A DNA stretch of 26,444 bases, taken from positions 1 through 26,444 of IMG/VR virus record IMGVR_UViG_3300010883_000368. One strand, written 5' to 3'. The DNA is from a virus. Positions 1 to 7,867 of the stretch are shown here, piece after piece (within the stretch, counting starts at the first letter, position 1; each line of letters starts with the position of its first letter). The position numbers and the translations under genes are program-made. The notes below the pieces were generated by a model. The model had not been told where the DNA came from, did not search any database, and saw only the letters and a list, made by a program, of their open reading frames with translations.

Positions 1-963
1 ATGAGCTCTAGCTGGTCCCTGTTTGATACTCACCAACGAAGAAATACTCTTATCATGCCTTGCGATGATGGTAACTTCGTAAGAACATACGGTATATATT
101 CTGGTTCTCATTTAACCGGGTCTATTGTTAAATCATCTAGGCCAGATCTGCTGGATTTAAACAATTTAGGCGACTTTACGTCAAACTATGACTCTAAGTT
201 GTGTTTAGTTGATGAGGCATGGACCTATACTAACACAAACCTGGAAGCAGAAAGTCCAAAATTGAGTAGTACCGATAGAAGAGTGTCCTCCGCTCAGACA
301 TCCCAGTCTTCGTCAATGCCAGCCCCGAGATTTTTTAATCCTAACGATTACGGATTGATTGGTTCGTCAGAGACTGCTTCTAATTTAATATCTATTTTTT
401 CCATTCCTACTTTATTCTATGGAAACAGACTTCGGCCAAACAGTATCAAGATGAAGTCACATCTATACAAGGGCGGCGGAGCAATTACGGGTACAGGGTT
501 AGACAAAAGGTTTGCCCAGGGTTCCGATCAGCGTATGGAAGTTAACTTATGTGATGATGGATATGGGAATATTATCAGATGCGATACAAGCGGATCTGTG
601 GCTACCGGTAATTCGGTTGGGACAGTATATTATGAAGACGGCGTAATCGCCCTTAAGTCCCCTCATTTGTTTTCTTTTGGGCAGCACAACTATACATTAG
701 ACTTTGAGGGAGAACAAAACACCCACATACTGGAACTATTGGTTCCTGTTGGTAGAAATTTATTTAACTCATCCAGTAATCCAAATTACAATGCTTACAA
801 ACCAGTTGCCGACGCAAATGAAGAAGCGGAATCCTTTATTTATCTTTCAACATTAAATTTTCATGATAGTAATATTAACGTTGTCGGCAAAGCAAGATTC
901 GCTCAGCCGATTATAAAAAGAATTAACGACAGATACATGATTAGGGTTAAATTTGACTTCTAG
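1..963 (+). CDS. Virion structural protein, probably C-terminal part of a tail/baseplate protein (5' end may lie outside window)
   Basis: The frame is open from the first base, so the ATG at 1 may be an internal methionine and the gene may extend further left. The visible 320 residues have no signal peptide or membrane segment and are rich in Ser, Asn, Gly and aromatics. The region around residues 145-260 (a Gly-rich KGGGAITGTG stretch, then GTVYYEDGVIAL) and the ending (FAQPIIKRINDRYMIRVKFDF region, residues 300-320) resemble the C-termini of large tail or baseplate proteins of T4-like marine phages, as I remember them. No enzymatic motif is visible. It overlaps the next gene by 11 bases, so it is probably the last gene of a structural operon. 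The exact virion role cannot be assigned. Confidence 0.55.
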   Translation: MSSSWSLFDTHQRRNTLIMPCDDGNFVRTYGIYSGSHLTGSIVKSSRPDLLDLNNLGDFTSNYDSKLCLVDEAWTYTNTNLEAESPKLSSTDRRVSSAQTSQSSSMPAPRFFNPNDYGLIGSSETASNLISIFSIPTLFYGNRLRPNSIKMKSHLYKGGGAITGTGLDKRFAQGSDQRMEVNLCDDGYGNIIRCDTSGSVATGNSVGTVYYEDGVIALKSPHLFSFGQHNYTLDFEGEQNTHILELLVPVGRNLFNSSSNPNYNAYKPVADANEEAESFIYLSTLNFHDSNINVVGKARFAQPIIKRINDRYMIRVKFDF

Positions 964-1519
964 ATATATTTTAGGGCTTGACGTCTCGACAAGGATTATT
1001 GGTTATACGCTGCTAGATGCAGAAACTGGTGCCCATGTTTTATCAAACGCTGTTACAATGAATCAAAAGGCAAGCTTTGTTTCAAGGGGATCCCATTTTC
1101 ATGATACTCTTGAAGATCTTAACTCGGGATATGACATTTCATCAATCTGGATCGAAGAGCCTTTCATGATGTTTTCTAAAGGTGGATCAAGCGCGCAAAC
1201 CATGAGCCGCCTGTCATCCTTTAACGGCTCAATCCAGTACATGTGTTATATGACGTTTGGTCTTGAACCAAACATGATTAACTCAAACCACGCAAGAAAA
1301 ACCTTGGGCATAAAAATTCAAAGAGAAAAGCTCTGCGGCATTAGCACAAAAGAACAGATTCTTTCCTGGGTTAAAGATAAACTACCTGATTTCGACTGGC
1401 CTACTAAGATGCTTAAGTCCGGACCCAGAAAAGGCTTAAAAATAGAAGGGCCTTCGTGTTATGATATAGCTGATTCTTTTGTTGTTGCAAAATCTGGTTT
1501 TGTAAAATTGACTGTATAG
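953..1519 (+). CDS. ruvC: RuvC-like Holliday junction resolvase
   Basis: This is a 188-residue RNase H-fold nuclease expected to cut four-way junctions and branched replicative DNA before packaging, the job of endonuclease VII (gp49) in T4. The RuvC catalytic acids are in place: D10 in LGLDVST, E68/E69 in IWIEEP, and D171 and D174 in YDIADSF. This matches the D-E-D-D set of bacterial RuvC. Residues 112-120 (NHARKTLGI) match the substrate-side segment of phage RuvC-like proteins. The start is TTG at 953, since the next in-frame Met is residue 36, after motif I. An AGGG lies 6 bases upstream. The gene overlaps the preceding one by 11 bases and is followed by the primase after 14 bases. Confidence 0.88.
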   Translation: MTSRYILGLDVSTRIIGYTLLDAETGAHVLSNAVTMNQKASFVSRGSHFHDTLEDLNSGYDISSIWIEEPFMMFSKGGSSAQTMSRLSSFNGSIQYMCYMTFGLEPNMINSNHARKTLGIKIQREKLCGISTKEQILSWVKDKLPDFDWPTKMLKSGPRKGLKIEGPSCYDIADSFVVAKSGFVKLTV

Positions 1520-1533
1520 TGATATAATCATGT

Positions 1534-2475
1534 ATGCGTTCAGCAAATAACAAAACGAGTTTCCTTTCAAGGATATTCTCAGATGTAAGACTATCTAGCG
1601 ATACATCCGAGATCTCGGTGCAGTGTCCTTTTTGTGGAAAGGCCGGCAAAAGTAAAATGTGCATCGTCATTGAAACTGATGTATACCACTGTTGGGTTTG
1701 TGATCAAAAGGGCCGCGGCCTAGGTCGCCTTATAAAAAAAATAGCTCCACAGAAGCTGCAAGAGTATAACGAGCGGTATAAATCGATAAAGGGACCGAGG
1801 GAAACCGCTGAAGAAGCCATCCCAGATGTCACTCTTCCCGAAGATTTTGTTTTATTAGCCGCTAACAAACGATTGGATCCGGATGCCCGTCAAATTTTAA
1901 AATACGCTTATGACCGCGGCTTTACGAAAGAAACTCTTTGGAAATTCAGGGTAGGTTTTTCAAAAACTAACCAATGGCGCCGCCGGCTTATGCTTCCTTC
2001 GTTTGACGAAGACGGTGCTCTTAATTTCATCACCGGTCGAGCTATCGATAAGAATAACAGCTTTAGATATAAGAATGAATCTGCTCCTAAAAACACAGTA
2101 ATATATAACGAGATGGATATCGATTTTTCCGAAGCTTTGGTCTTGGTCGAAGGTCCGCTAGATTTAATTAAAGTCCCACACAATTCGACTTGCTTACTAG
2201 GGTCAAGTCTAAGCTCGGAATCCAAGTTATTCCATAGAATTGCAAAAAATAGGACCCCCGTTATTCTTTTACTAGACCCGGATGTCAAGAAAAAAGTCTT
2301 CCGCATTGCCGATTTGCTGTCTAAGTTTTCCATAGACGTAAAGGTTAACTTTCCACCTGAAAACAAGGATATAAATGACCTTAATGAATCAGAAGTTGAA
2401 CATTTGATAAAAACATCACAACAATATACATATTCATACAAAATGAAAATTAAATTAGGAGCTATAAAAATATGA
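1534..2475 (+). CDS. DNA primase, DnaG/T4 gp61-type (zinc finger + TOPRIM)
   Basis: The 313-residue protein should make RNA primers for lagging-strand synthesis. An N-terminal zinc-binding domain has C31-x2-C34 and C53-x2-C56. A DnaG-like core follows (residues 125-175, including the RRLMLPSFDEDG segment and TGRAID), then a TOPRIM fold with the acidic motif VEGPLD (E206, D210) and the DxD motif LLDPD (D248, D250). There is no helicase domain, so a separate gp41-type helicase must be encoded elsewhere. The length is close to T4 gp61 (about 340 residues). The ATG at 1534 has only a weak SD. Its stop overlaps the next start in an ATGA arrangement, which suggests translational coupling to the recombination nuclease. 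Confidence 0.87.
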   Translation: MRSANNKTSFLSRIFSDVRLSSDTSEISVQCPFCGKAGKSKMCIVIETDVYHCWVCDQKGRGLGRLIKKIAPQKLQEYNERYKSIKGPRETAEEAIPDVTLPEDFVLLAANKRLDPDARQILKYAYDRGFTKETLWKFRVGFSKTNQWRRRLMLPSFDEDGALNFITGRAIDKNNSFRYKNESAPKNTVIYNEMDIDFSEALVLVEGPLDLIKVPHNSTCLLGSSLSSESKLFHRIAKNRTPVILLLDPDVKKKVFRIADLLSKFSIDVKVNFPPENKDINDLNESEVEHLIKTSQQYTYSYKMKIKLGAIKI

Positions 2476-5400
2476 CGATTAAAATAGCGCATATTGCTGA
2501 TATTCACTGGAGAGGCTTGTCTCGACATGAAGAATATAGAAAGACATTCGAGATATTTTTCAAGAAGTGCCGAAAACTAAAGCCGGACTACATTTATATC
2601 GGTGGTGATATAGTACACTCCAAAACGCAGAACATTAGTCCTGAGTTGATTTCGCATCTTTCATGGTGGTTTACTGAGATGGCCAAGATCGCGAAAGTCG
2701 TTGTCATTCTTGGGAACCATGATGGTTTAATGTTAAACACTGATCGGATGGATACGGTTTCTCCAATTATCGAAGCGTTAAACAACGATAATATCTGTTT
2801 CTTTAAGGATTCGGGTGTTCATCAATTTGCAGATCACCCTGGCTTTAATTGGTGTGTCCTAAGCTGTTTTGACACCCAGAATTGGAAAAAAGCAAGGCCT
2901 AAAAAGGGTGATGTTAACGTTGCACTTTATCATGGTGCTATTTGGGGATCTCACACCGACCTGGATTTCATGCTGGATGGTGATGATAGCGTCGATATTT
3001 TTAAGGGCTTTGATTTTGCAATGCTGGGCGATATTCATAAGCGCCAAGCTATGGATAAAGAAAAAAGGATTTGGTATTCAGGTTCCACAATCCCTCAGAA
3101 CTTTTCAGAAACCCAGCAAAAGGGTTTTCTATTCTGGACTATTAAGGATAAAGATAATTTCGACGTAAAATTCCATCCTATCAAGCATGTACATCCTTAT
3201 GTAACTCTAGATTGGGATAATGATCTAGATGCACTAGTCAAAAGCGCTTCAAGTCTTAACGAAGGATCTAGAGTAAGAATTAGAGCTAACGAACGACTTC
3301 CTTACGCTTTAGCTAGAAAAATATCTAAGAAAATACGAACAGACTGCAAAGCGTCAGATGTTGTGTTCAAGTATGACACTGCAAACAAAGTAATGCCAGC
3401 TTCGGAAGAAGTAAACGAAATTGCCAAGTCTGGTACTCTGGATTCTAGAACCATTAAGAAGCTTTTAAGGACTTATAACGGTGGAGAAGAAAGACGCGAA
3501 GAGTTTTGGACAGAAATTGATAACCAAGTAGACACTGCACTCAATAACAGTTTAAAGACGTTCCAGCACGGCAATCGATGGTCTATCAAAAAAATGGAAT
3601 TTGATAATACGTTTGGCTATGGAAAAGATAACGTAATCGACTTTACTAAATTAAACGGTATTGTCGGGCTCTTTGGAAGAAATCGAGCCGGTAAGTCTAG
3701 CATTCCTGGAACACTAACATACGGTCTTTATAATAAGAATGATAGGGGCATTGTATCTAATTTACACGTAGTAAATGCTCGAGCTGATTATTGCCAAGCC
3801 GCTATAACATTTTCTGTAAATGACCAACTTTATCGATCAGAGAGACAGTCCGTAAAGTGCACCTCTAGAGGTACAGAAACATGCATGACTCATCTTAATC
3901 TATACGAGGTTGATGAGGATTATTCAATCGTCAAAGATATGTCTGGTGAGCAACGTCGCGAGACCGAAAAGGAGCTGACGCGATTGATTGGCACTAGCGA
4001 TGATTTTCTTTTAACTTCTTTTGCATCACAGGGAGGAATGAATAGTTTTATAAACTTAGGAGGATCCGAAAGACGTAAGACTATTTGCAGATTCCTGGGT
4101 CTAGACGTGTTTTCTGAGTTAAATAAGATATTTAGGGATGCTAGTTTAGAAACAAAAGCCAAAATGAAGACCTTCAAAGGTAAGGACTATGAGAAAGAAA
4201 GAAAGGAAGTCCTGGACACTCTAAAAGATCTAAGGGCACAGAGGGACGAATGTAAGGATGAAGTTATAGTAATAACTGCGAATCTTGAATCCCAGCTCTC
4301 TGAATTGCAGACGTACAAATTACAAATCAATGCTGACGTTGGCGACATTGATGTTATAGAGTCACATATAAATGACCTTAAAGACAAGATCTCTTCTTTG
4401 ACTTTAACCATCACAGACTCAAACGCAAAAATCCAGAAAGCGAAAAAAGTTATTTCTGGAGCAGAAGTAGCCTTAGATCAGAGCGAGTACGAGAGGCTAG
4501 CACTAGATGTTAAAGCTACGGAAGAATTGCTTGATAAGAAGACCGCGATCGAATTAAAGATAAAGGAGTCTAAGACAAGGCTCAAGAATTGTAACAAAAA
4601 GATAAAATTGCTAGGATCACACGAATACGATCCGGAATGCGAATTCTGCTGTAATAATGAATTCGTTAAAGAAGCTCATGAGGCACAGATGAGATTACCG
4701 GATATTGAGGCAGAATTATCCGCGATGAATGATACTCTCAGTAATGTAACACGGGGTATAGACAGCGGTAAGTATAATTTAGCAAAAAATTATGTTGATA
4801 ACTTTGATAAAAGAAAAACAAAGGTTACGGAGCTCAAGCTAAAGTTATCCAAACTTGAGCTTGCAAGAGAAAAGTACTCATCCGAGCTAACTTCAGCGGA
4901 AAATAATTTAGTAGAACTCGAGGCTAATTTGGTGTTAGCCAAAAAAGCATCTGATCCGGAATTGGTCATACAGATTACAACTCTAGAAGAAAAAATTAAT
5001 AATCTAAGGATAGAAAAGTCCTCGAAGCAAGCATCACTTTCTAAGTTAGCTACAAAGATTGGCGTGCATCAAGAAAAATTAAAGAATATTGATGATGGGC
5101 AAAAATCCTATAACAAGATTCTAATAGACTGGTCCGTTTATGAATTCCTTTTGGTTGCAACTAGCTGGCGCGGCATACCGGCTGCAATCCTACAATCGAT
5201 GGTACCAGCTATAAATGAAGAATTGGCTTCGATCCTTCAAGAGTCCGTGGGTTTTACCATAGAGCTTGAAATAGACGATTCTAAGACTGAGATGTACATT
5301 AACTATGGTGACAGCCGCCGACCTATTGAGTGCGGCTCTGGTATGGAAAAAATGGTTTCCAGTTTAGCTCTCCGAGTTGCCCTAACCAATATTAGTTCAC

Positions 5401-5609
5401 TTAGCAAGTCTGACATGCTCATTATTGATGAAGGATTCGGCTCTCTGGACGTTGCGAATGTAGAAGCTGTAACACAGCTTTTGCAAAAATTAAGAACCTG
5501 GTACAGGCTAATTATACTGATTAGCCACGTCGACCTTGTTAAAGAATCTGTCGATGATATTATTGAAATTACAAGCTGTGATAAAAATGCTAAGGTTGTT
5601 TATGGATGA
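2472..5609 (+). CDS. Single-chain Mre11-Rad50 (SbcD-SbcC; T4 gp47-gp46) recombination nuclease fusion
   Basis: This 1045-residue protein joins two subunits that are separate in T4 and in bacteria. The N-terminal Mre11/SbcD phosphodiesterase carries all its metal motifs: D10-x-H12, GGD46, GNH83D84, H154 and GDIH189, followed by YSGST (202-206). From about residue 365 a Rad50/SbcC ATPase begins: Walker A GRNRAGKSS (402-410), Q520, a long coiled coil (about 555-890) with a zinc-hook CxxC at C723/C726, a signature-like GSGMEK (955-960), Walker B LIIDE (D986, E987), D-loop SLD and switch His H1019. T4 gp47 plus gp46 total about 900 residues. The reading frame is continuous with no frameshift. It overlaps the primase stop by 4 bases. 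Expected role: end resection and recombination-dependent replication. Confidence 0.93.
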   Translation: MTIKIAHIADIHWRGLSRHEEYRKTFEIFFKKCRKLKPDYIYIGGDIVHSKTQNISPELISHLSWWFTEMAKIAKVVVILGNHDGLMLNTDRMDTVSPIIEALNNDNICFFKDSGVHQFADHPGFNWCVLSCFDTQNWKKARPKKGDVNVALYHGAIWGSHTDLDFMLDGDDSVDIFKGFDFAMLGDIHKRQAMDKEKRIWYSGSTIPQNFSETQQKGFLFWTIKDKDNFDVKFHPIKHVHPYVTLDWDNDLDALVKSASSLNEGSRVRIRANERLPYALARKISKKIRTDCKASDVVFKYDTANKVMPASEEVNEIAKSGTLDSRTIKKLLRTYNGGEERREEFWTEIDNQVDTALNNSLKTFQHGNRWSIKKMEFDNTFGYGKDNVIDFTKLNGIVGLFGRNRAGKSSIPGTLTYGLYNKNDRGIVSNLHVVNARADYCQAAITFSVNDQLYRSERQSVKCTSRGTETCMTHLNLYEVDEDYSIVKDMSGEQRRETEKELTRLIGTSDDFLLTSFASQGGMNSFINLGGSERRKTICRFLGLDVFSELNKIFRDASLETKAKMKTFKGKDYEKERKEVLDTLKDLRAQRDECKDEVIVITANLESQLSELQTYKLQINADVGDIDVIESHINDLKDKISSLTLTITDSNAKIQKAKKVISGAEVALDQSEYERLALDVKATEELLDKKTAIELKIKESKTRLKNCNKKIKLLGSHEYDPECEFCCNNEFVKEAHEAQMRLPDIEAELSAMNDTLSNVTRGIDSGKYNLAKNYVDNFDKRKTKVTELKLKLSKLELAREKYSSELTSAENNLVELEANLVLAKKASDPELVIQITTLEEKINNLRIEKSSKQASLSKLATKIGVHQEKLKNIDDGQKSYNKILIDWSVYEFLLVATSWRGIPAAILQSMVPAINEELASILQESVGFTIELEIDDSKTEMYINYGDSRRPIECGSGMEKMVSSLALRVALTNISSLSKSDMLIIDEGFGSLDVANVEAVTQLLQKLRTWYRLIILISHVDLVKESVDDIIEITSCDKNAKVVYG

Positions 5610-5850
5610 TAAACCGGAAATATTGGAAAGCAATGGAGTACTTATTGTTATAGATGCCAGTTATTCTTCTGCCGATTTTGATTGTTCTGTTTGCGGATTA
5701 ATTATAAATGGCTTAGAAGATGTAACATCTGTTAATAATTATGGATGTTGTTCAGATTGTGAAGAATACTATTACTGGCCTAACAAAAAACAATGGAAAT
5801 TAGGCTGGCGCCCAAAAAAACAAGACGTTCAGCAAAAATTGAATAATTAA
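5602..5850 (+). CDS. Small zinc-ribbon protein, unknown function
   Basis: The protein has 82 residues. Two cysteine pairs, C28-x2-C31 and C50-x2-C53 (C49 is an extra), make a four-cysteine zinc ribbon. An aromatic/basic tail follows (YYYWPNKKQWKLGW region) that could bind nucleic acid. The start chosen is ATG 5602, with AAGG 6 bases upstream; a longer in-frame extension to 5536 only copies the end of the preceding gene in another frame. It overlaps the Mre11-Rad50 fusion by 8 bases, so it is probably co-translated with it. I do not recognise a named family. A DNA- or RNA-binding accessory factor is a guess from the composition. Confidence 0.72.
   Translation: MDDKPEILESNGVLIVIDASYSSADFDCSVCGLIINGLEDVTSVNNYGCCSDCEEYYYWPNKKQWKLGWRPKKQDVQQKLNN
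5843..5850 (+). promoter_or_regulatory. Weak copy of the putative late-promoter motif (ATAATTAA)
   Basis: ATAATTAA lies 20 bases upstream of ATG 5871, the same spacing as the clear ATACTTAT copies elsewhere. It overlaps the stop codon of an Asn-Asn-stop ending, so it may simply reflect AT-rich coding. Support is weak. Confidence 0.25.
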
Positions 5851-5870
5851 TAGATACACTGGAGAAAAAA

Positions 5871-6263
5871 ATGGAAACGACCCCCGCACAATATCTTAGT
5901 TTTGATGAAATCAATACACTCGGAAATATCCTAAATCACACGTTTGGAAAAAGCTCAACAAAAGACAAGGGATATAGCATTACTACCTCTATACAGGGAA
6001 GCATGCTTACTTTAAAATACGCAACAGTGGTACATTTTAATAGTACCGACGGCCTAGCGGTTCAGAAAAAAGAGCATGAGAGGCAGTCGAACGAAATGCT
6101 TCAAGAGAAAATTAAAGAAGTAAAGGCCGACTTTAAGGAACAAGCCGGTAGAGCATTAAAGGTTAGTGAGAAAGGAAGTAGTGACGATGTTGAATTAATA
6201 TCATCACAAAGTGAAAGAAAAATTGCATATTATAGACGAGCGATAATTTTTGAGATTAGCTGA
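5871..6263 (+). CDS. Unrecognised protein in the small-terminase (gp16) position
   Basis: This 130-residue protein starts at ATG 5871 with GGAG 6 bases upstream. Its stop shares one base with the start of the large terminase (TGATG). It appears to have a short helical start, a beta-rich stretch (residues 37-60), a charged helix likely to form a coiled coil (about 66-95) and a C-terminal strand rich in basic and aromatic residues. In T4 and most tailed phages the small terminase subunit sits directly before the large one and is a coiled-coil oligomer, so TerS is a reasonable hypothesis from position and the helix. I see no helix-turn-helix and no sequence signature that proves it. Confidence 0.7.
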   Translation: METTPAQYLSFDEINTLGNILNHTFGKSSTKDKGYSITTSIQGSMLTLKYATVVHFNSTDGLAVQKKEHERQSNEMLQEKIKEVKADFKEQAGRALKVSEKGSSDDVELISSQSERKIAYYRRAIIFEIS

Positions 6264-7852
6264 TGGCTACTAAACAAAAGCAAAGGCAAATAAAGGAAAT
6301 AGTCCGATGCGGCAAGGAGCCTGAGTATTTTTTCAACAAATACATAAAGATCCAGCATCCTACTAGGGGTGCAATACCTTTCAAGACTTACGATTTCCAA
6401 GACCAGTGCGTTAATGCATTCCGCGACAATCGCTTTAACATAGTATTAAAAAGCCGGCAGCTTGGTTTATCCACAATTTCAGCCGCGTACGCAACTTGGC
6501 TAGCTATATTTTACAAAGATAAAAACATATTGGTTATTGCAACCAAGCTTTCAGTTGCACAAAACTTTATTAGGAAAGTTAAATTTTGTCTTCAATCAAT
6601 GCCAAAATGGCTACTACTTCCAGAAATAATTAATAATAACAAGCAGGCTTTAGAATTTTCCAATGGTTCAACCATCAAGGCGATACCTACATCAGAAGAT
6701 GCAGGTCGTTCAGAAGCTTTGACTCTATTGATCGTTGATGAAGCAGCTTTTGTTAGAAATTTTGACACTATTTGGACCGGCCTATATCCGACCCTATCCA
6801 CCGGTGGTCAAGCTATTGTATTATCGACCCCTAATGGAGTAGGCGGGCAATATTATGATTTGTGGCGCCAGGCTGTTTCCGGCGAAAATATATTCAACCC
6901 GATAAAACTTGATTGGGAAGTCCATCCAGATCGTGGTGAAAAATGGTTTAAGGAAGAGACTAGAAATATGTCTCCTAAGCAAATTGCCCAAGAGCTTATG
7001 TGCGACTTCGCTGCCTCTGGAGAAACATTCCTACAGTCGGAAGATATAGACCACTACAGGACCATGGTTAGAGACCCTATCGAACGCTGGGGCCCCGATA
7101 TGAATGTTTGGACTTGGGGTTATCCTTTATCAGAGAAAAAATACATAATTTCTGCTGATGTATCTCGCGGTGATGCAGCTGATTATTCAACATTCCACAT
7201 AATCGATACAGAAATGTCCGAAGTTGTTGCTGAATATAGGGGAAAACTCCCACCCGATAAATTTGCACAGCTATTAGCGGAAGCTGGTAGAAGATATAAT
7301 CAAGCAACTATCTGCCCGGAGAGTAATTCTTTCGGATATGCTGTGATAATGAAGCTTAGGGATCTTGAATATAAAAATATATACTTTGAAAACGAAAAAG
7401 ACTATTTCTCTTTTCTGTACGGCGGCGGAGATATTTCAAAAGCTGGCTTTAGTACCCAGACTAAATCAAGGAACCAAATTTTAACTAAGCTTGAAGAAGT
7501 ACTAAGGACTAAAAAAGTGCGAAGCTATTCTTCTAGATTTTATGAAGAAATCAAGACTTTCGTTTGGCAAGGCCAAAAGGCTCAGGCTAGAAAAGGCGCT
7601 AACGATGACTTGATTATGTCTATGGCCATCGGAATTTGGCTATATGATACTAGCCCACAATATAACAAACAATCTACGGACCTAAACGCGGCTATGTTGT
7701 CTGGTTTTGCTGTTAACAGCACAGATATTAGTGATACAGTATTAAAAGACCCTGCAATTTCTACCGATGGTAGTATTTATACAAATGACGTCCGCAAAAG
7801 CTGGGATTCTAAAAATAATCCTTTAGGCAATCTAGATTGGCTTCTTAAATAG
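6263..7852 (+). CDS. terL: Terminase large subunit, T4 gp17-type DNA packaging motor
   Basis: The 529-residue packaging ATPase-nuclease pumps DNA into the prohead through the portal and cuts the concatemer. The ATPase domain has a P-loop KSRQLGLST (63-71), Walker B LLIVDEAA (D159, E160) and coupling motif LSTP (187-190). The RNase H-like nuclease has D299 in ISADVSRGD, E353 in CPESN, and D448/D449 in GANDD. GFSTQTKSR (395-403) is a typical gp17 nuclease-domain segment. The P-loop has Leu where classical Walker A has Lys; the Lys sits at the front (K63), as in many phage terminases. It is shorter than T4 gp17 (about 610 residues), mostly at the N-terminus. The portal gene follows after 15 bases. 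Confidence 0.96.
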   Translation: MATKQKQRQIKEIVRCGKEPEYFFNKYIKIQHPTRGAIPFKTYDFQDQCVNAFRDNRFNIVLKSRQLGLSTISAAYATWLAIFYKDKNILVIATKLSVAQNFIRKVKFCLQSMPKWLLLPEIINNNKQALEFSNGSTIKAIPTSEDAGRSEALTLLIVDEAAFVRNFDTIWTGLYPTLSTGGQAIVLSTPNGVGGQYYDLWRQAVSGENIFNPIKLDWEVHPDRGEKWFKEETRNMSPKQIAQELMCDFAASGETFLQSEDIDHYRTMVRDPIERWGPDMNVWTWGYPLSEKKYIISADVSRGDAADYSTFHIIDTEMSEVVAEYRGKLPPDKFAQLLAEAGRRYNQATICPESNSFGYAVIMKLRDLEYKNIYFENEKDYFSFLYGGGDISKAGFSTQTKSRNQILTKLEEVLRTKKVRSYSSRFYEEIKTFVWQGQKAQARKGANDDLIMSMAIGIWLYDTSPQYNKQSTDLNAAMLSGFAVNSTDISDTVLKDPAISTDGSIYTNDVRKSWDSKNNPLGNLDWLLK

Positions 7853-7867
7853 AACCAAGGGATAAAA

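Noticed and set aside
63-71. Whether P-loop change in the large terminase (protein residues 63-71) means inactivation
   Set aside because: Numbers here are residues of the protein encoded at 6263-7852. A displaced Lys at the front of the P-loop is common in active phage terminases, and all other catalytic residues are present.
1521-1530. TATAAT-like sequence before the primase gene
   Set aside because: It resembles a -10 box but overlaps the end of the resolvase region, lacks any -35, and does not match the ATACTTAT pattern.
1908-2528. 206-codon minus-strand frame across the primase/nuclease junction
   Set aside because: It covers two well-supported + strand genes including their motifs, and its product has no recognisable domain.
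2869-3168. 99-codon + strand frame inside the Mre11 domain
   Set aside because: It is an out-of-frame shadow of conserved Mre11 residues, with no SD.
5536-5601. Upstream in-frame extension of the zinc-ribbon gene
   Set aside because: The extra 22 codons only re-read the end of the Rad50 domain in another frame; ATG 5602 has its own SD and a sensible start.
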